DNA of 9,854 nt. It comes from an uncultured Methylophilus sp. (lineage in GTDB: Bacteria > Pseudomonadota > Gammaproteobacteria > Burkholderiales > Methylophilaceae). Position 1 is the stretch's first letter, and the number at the start of each line of letters is the position of its first letter. Shown here piece after piece: positions 7,984 through 9,854 of this stretch. The notes under the pieces are model-generated. The model was not told where the DNA came from. It searched no databases and saw nothing but the letters and a program-made list of their open reading frames with translations. The position numbers and the translations under genes were made by a program. The DNA is taken from NCBI GenBank assembly GCA_936943315.1, contig CAKZJM010000088.1, positions 1 to 9,854 of the forward strand, read 5' to 3'.

Positions 7984-8005
7984 AACAATGCTAAAATAGC
8001 ATGTT
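7984..8005. repeat. inverted repeat overlapping the lysS promoter
   Basis: ATGCTA (7988-7993), AAA, TAGCAT (7997-8002) is a perfect 15-bp palindrome. Outer arms AAC (7984-7986) and GTT (8003-8005) also pair if one base (7987) is bulged. It covers the candidate -10 element and could be an operator. As RNA it would be a nine-pair hairpin with an AAA loop and no T tract, so not a terminator. Confidence 0.6.
7989..7997 (+). promoter_or_regulatory. lysS: candidate extended -10 promoter for lysS
   Basis: TG-C-TAAAAT matches the extended -10 form TGnTATAAT at all but one base. The -35 position (about 7969-7974) is poor, as is common for extended -10 promoters. Transcription would begin near 8004-8006, giving a leader of roughly 32 bases before the ATG at 8037. 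That would place the ATG at 8001 at or before the transcript end and so supports the later start. Confidence 0.45.
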
Positions 8006-8036
8006 TGAGATAACGCAGGCGATTGCCGGATATTTT

Positions 8037-9575
8037 ATGACAGCACAACACTCCAATCCAGAGAATGCGACAGAATCAGTTGTAGATGAAAATCATGTGA
8101 TCGCAGAGCGCCGGGAAAAATTACGTTTAATGCGTGAGCAGGCCCAAGCTTCGCAAACACCCGTTTTCCCGAATGATTTCAAGCCTGAACACAAGGCTGC
8201 CGTGTTGCAAGAGACGCATGCCGCAACCGACAAAGAAACATTAGACCCGCAAGAAATTCCAGTGGTGGTGGCTGGCCGCATGATGCTCAAGCGTGTCATG
8301 GGCAAAGCCAGTTTTGCCACCATTCAAGACAGCACCTCCCGTATCCAGCTGTATATCGCCCGTGATGAGATTGGTGAAGAGCTATACGAAAATTTTAAAC
8401 ATTGGGACATGGGCGATATTTTAGGTGCCCGTGGCCGCTTGTTTAAAACCCGCACCGGTGAGTTGTCTGTCCATGTGACCGAGTTGCGTTTGCTGACCAA
8501 GTCCCTGCGCCCCTTGCCAGAAAAATTCCATGGCCTGCAAGACCAAGAGATCAAATACCGCCAGCGTTATGTCGATTTGATTACTTCTGAAGAAACCCGC
8601 GCCACTTTCAAGGCACGCTCTAAAGTGGTGGCAGCCATTCGCCAGTTTATGAATGACAATGAGTTTCTTGAAGTCGAAACCCCCATGTTGCACCCCATTC
8701 CAGGCGGCGCCTCGGCAAAACCGTTTATTACGCATCACAATGCATTAGATATGCAGATGTTTATGCGGATTGCGCCAGAACTTTACCTGAAGCGCCTCAT
8801 CGTAGGCGGCTTTGAGCGGGTGTTTGAAATCAACCGTAACTTCCGCAATGAAGGCTTGAGCGTACGCCATAATCCAGAATTCACCATGATGGAGTTTTAT
8901 GCGGCGTATACCGATTATCAATGGTTGATGGATTTCACCGAGCAATGTATCCGTGCTGCGGCGATCGCTGCTAACGGCACTGCGGTATTAAGTTACGCTG
9001 GTAAAGAAGTTGATTTGAGCAAGCCATTTGAACGCTTGACCATCATAGGCGCGATTCAAAAATATGCACCGCAATATACGCTTGAACAATTAAATGACGC
9101 TGACTTTTTGCGCAAAGAGTTGCTCAAGCTTGGCGTTAAACCCTTCGACCATGCTGGCTTAGGCTCCTTACAGTTATCGCTGTTTGAAGAAACTGCCGAG
9201 AGCCAGCTCTGGCAGCCTACCTACATCATTGACTACCCGGTTGAAGTGTCGCCCTTGGCGCGCGCTTCTGATAAACATCCTGAAATCACCGAGCGGTTTG
9301 AATTGTTTATTACAGGCCGTGAAATGGCAAATGGCTTTAGCGAGCTGAATGATGCCGAAGACCAGGCTGCACGCTTCCACGCCCAAATGAAAGCAAAAGA
9401 AGCAGGCGACCAGGAAGCCATGTATTACGATGCTGACTTTATCCGCGCCCTGGAATACGGTATGCCACCCACAGGTGGTTGTGGAATTGGCATTGACCGT
9501 CTGGTGATGCTGATTACCGACAGTCCCAGCATCCGCGATGTGATTCTATTCCCGCATATGCGGGCCGAAAGCTAA
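8037..9575 (+). CDS. lysS: lysine--tRNA ligase, class II
   Basis: Charges tRNA-Lys with lysine using ATP in the cytoplasm; essential for translation. From this start the protein is 512 residues, close to the usual 500. It has an N-terminal charged helix (IAERREKL, 22-29), an OB-fold anticodon-binding domain (about 75-155) and a class II catalytic core. Motif 1 lies near FLEVETPML (210-218), followed by GGASAKPF (223-230). Motif 2 is FRNEGLSVRHNPEFTMMEFY (269-288) and motif 3 is GGCGIGIDRLVML (480-492). The sequence before FPNDF (QAQASQTPV) is a few residues longer than in E. coli LysS. An in-frame ATG at 8001 would add 12 residues (MFEITQAIAGYF) unlike known LysS N-termini; ATG 8037 has GGA six bases upstream and the expected beginning. 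The prfB gene that often precedes lysS in betaproteobacteria is absent here. A strong terminator follows. Confidence 0.97.
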   Translation: MTAQHSNPENATESVVDENHVIAERREKLRLMREQAQASQTPVFPNDFKPEHKAAVLQETHAATDKETLDPQEIPVVVAGRMMLKRVMGKASFATIQDSTSRIQLYIARDEIGEELYENFKHWDMGDILGARGRLFKTRTGELSVHVTELRLLTKSLRPLPEKFHGLQDQEIKYRQRYVDLITSEETRATFKARSKVVAAIRQFMNDNEFLEVETPMLHPIPGGASAKPFITHHNALDMQMFMRIAPELYLKRLIVGGFERVFEINRNFRNEGLSVRHNPEFTMMEFYAAYTDYQWLMDFTEQCIRAAAIAANGTAVLSYAGKEVDLSKPFERLTIIGAIQKYAPQYTLEQLNDADFLRKELLKLGVKPFDHAGLGSLQLSLFEETAESQLWQPTYIIDYPVEVSPLARASDKHPEITERFELFITGREMANGFSELNDAEDQAARFHAQMKAKEAGDQEAMYYDADFIRALEYGMPPTGGCGIGIDRLVMLITDSPSIRDVILFPHMRAES

Positions 9576-9590
9576 CCTACTAGTTATCAG

Positions 9591-9618
9591 AAAAAGCCAC
9601 TCAACGAGTGGCTTTTTT
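9591..9618 (+). terminator. intrinsic terminator after lysS
   Basis: GCCACTC (9596-9602) and GAGTGGC (9606-9612) form a perfect seven-pair stem with an AAC loop, followed by six T (9613-9618). A run of five A precedes the stem, extending the helix and allowing some activity on the opposite strand. It lies 15 bases after the lysS stop, separating lysS from the Pho-controlled gene. Confidence 0.93.
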
Positions 9619-9633
9619 ATTAGCTATAGTCCG

Positions 9634-9651
9634 CTGTAAGGAAAATGTAAG
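9634..9651 (+). promoter_or_regulatory. second, degenerate Pho box (upstream)
   Basis: CTGTAAGGAAAATGTAAG has two TGTAAGG half-sites 11 bases apart, the PhoB spacing. It matches the E. coli Pho box at 12 of 18 positions and starts 20 bases before the stronger box. This resembles tandem Pho boxes, as at E. coli pstS, where several PhoB dimers bind side by side. Confidence 0.5.
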
Positions 9652-9653
9652 GT

Positions 9654-9671
9654 TTGTCATCAAACTGTCAT
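9654..9671 (+). promoter_or_regulatory. Pho box (PhoB-binding site)
   Basis: TTGTCATCAAACTGTCAT matches the E. coli Pho box consensus at 16 of 18 positions, with two TGTCAT half-sites exactly 11 bases apart. It should place the downstream gene under PhoB control in phosphate starvation. CAAAAT (9682-9687), exactly ten bases after the box, is the expected -10 element; in Pho promoters the box replaces the -35. Confidence 0.88.
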
Positions 9672-9681
9672 ATTAGAAACT

Positions 9682-9687
9682 CAAAAT
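9682..9687 (+). promoter_or_regulatory. candidate -10 element of the Pho-regulated promoter
   Basis: CAAAAT matches TATAAT at 4 of 6 and lies ten bases from the end of the Pho box, the spacing usual for PhoB-activated promoters. CATAAT (9713-9718) is a better hexamer but has no -35 and is very close to the ribosome site. Confidence 0.5.
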
Positions 9688-9730
9688 ACGCCCCGGATAC
9701 ACACATGTAATTCATAATAGGGGATAAAAA

Positions 9731-9854
9731 ATGAATTTGAAGTTTCGTCGTTTGTTGATGGTCACCTTGGCCGGTGGCCTGTTAACAGGTTTGACGTCGG
9801 TCTCATATGCTGACTCCACGACTGATCTGGTTCAGGCGTTGATTAGCAAAGGCG
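9731..9854 (+). CDS. N-terminus of an exported protein, probably a phosphate-selective porin (OprO/OprP-like)
   Basis: The first 41 codons are visible; the rest lies beyond the window. They encode a classic Sec signal peptide: basic start (MNLKFRR), hydrophobic core (LLMVTLAGGLLTG) and a probable cut after SYA (residue 27). The mature start, DSTTDLVQALISKG, resembles the DLVxALxxKG opening I associate with many betaproteobacterial Porin_O_P proteins. The Pho box upstream fits a protein that takes up phosphate or pyrophosphate across the outer membrane. Another Pho-induced exported protein, such as a phosphatase, cannot be excluded from this short piece. The start is secure: AGGGGA (9719-9724) lies six bases before the ATG. 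Confidence 0.6.
   Translation, partial: MNLKFRRLLMVTLAGGLLTGLTSVSYADSTTDLVQALISKG

Noticed and set aside
7988..7999. Mini-ORF ATG CTA AAA TAG (Met-Leu-Lys) with a good ribosome site just before lysS, suggestive of lysine-sensing
   Set aside because: It overlaps the extended -10 element, so transcripts from that promoter would not contain it; three codons can easily arise by chance. It would matter only for read-through from the kinase gene.
8001..8036. ATG at 8001 as the lysS start
   Set aside because: It adds 12 residues unlike LysS N-termini, lacks a properly spaced ribosome site, and lies at or before the predicted transcript start.
9551..9564. Perfect 14-bp palindrome CCCGCATATGCGGG near the lysS 3' end
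   Set aside because: It encodes conserved LysS residues (PHMR) before the stop, and about one such palindrome is expected by chance in 10 kb; the real terminator lies downstream.

Overview
The window looks like ordinary chromosomal DNA from a Gram-negative betaproteobacterium. The family-level guess is Methylophilaceae or a close relative, made from protein impressions and mid-range base composition and not tested by any search. Supporting signs are an AsmA-like envelope giant (YhdP type), a YheS-type ABC-F ATPase, a proteobacterial LysS, an OmpR/CpxR-type two-component pair, and the start of an exported, porin-like protein behind a textbook PhoB site. I see no mobile element, CRISPR array, tRNA or rRNA. 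Coding density is high and no gene-free gap exceeds about 180 bases.

Layout. Bases 1-3266 (minus strand) hold the first 1088 codons of a yhdP-type gene whose 3' end lies outside the window. The 176-base gap at 3267-3442 is a divergent promoter region. On the plus strand yheS (3443-5344) is followed after 21 bases by a 191-codon gene of unknown function (5366-5941). A 169-base AT-rich regulatory gap precedes a response regulator (6111-6791) and its sensor kinase (6813-7964), 21 bases apart and surely one operon. lysS (8037-9575) follows after 72 bases with its own extended -10 promoter overlapped by a near-perfect palindrome. A clean intrinsic terminator (9591-9618) closes lysS. A tandem Pho box then precedes the start of a signal-peptide protein (9731 to the edge), probably a phosphate-selective porin.

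How the genes relate. Three themes concern the envelope: YhdP-type lipid transport, a CpxAR-like sensing pair with a small periplasmic sensor, and a phosphate-starvation porin. Two concern translation: the ABC-F ATPase and lysyl-tRNA synthetase. Only the two-component pair and the yheS/unknown-gene pair look like true operons. The most informative non-coding signals are the tandem Pho box, the palindrome on the lysS -10 element, and a recurring TAAAATAG element just upstream of yhdP, the response regulator and lysS.

Nothing here is clearly a new biological system. The best leads are the unrecognised 191-residue protein and the regulatory DNA.
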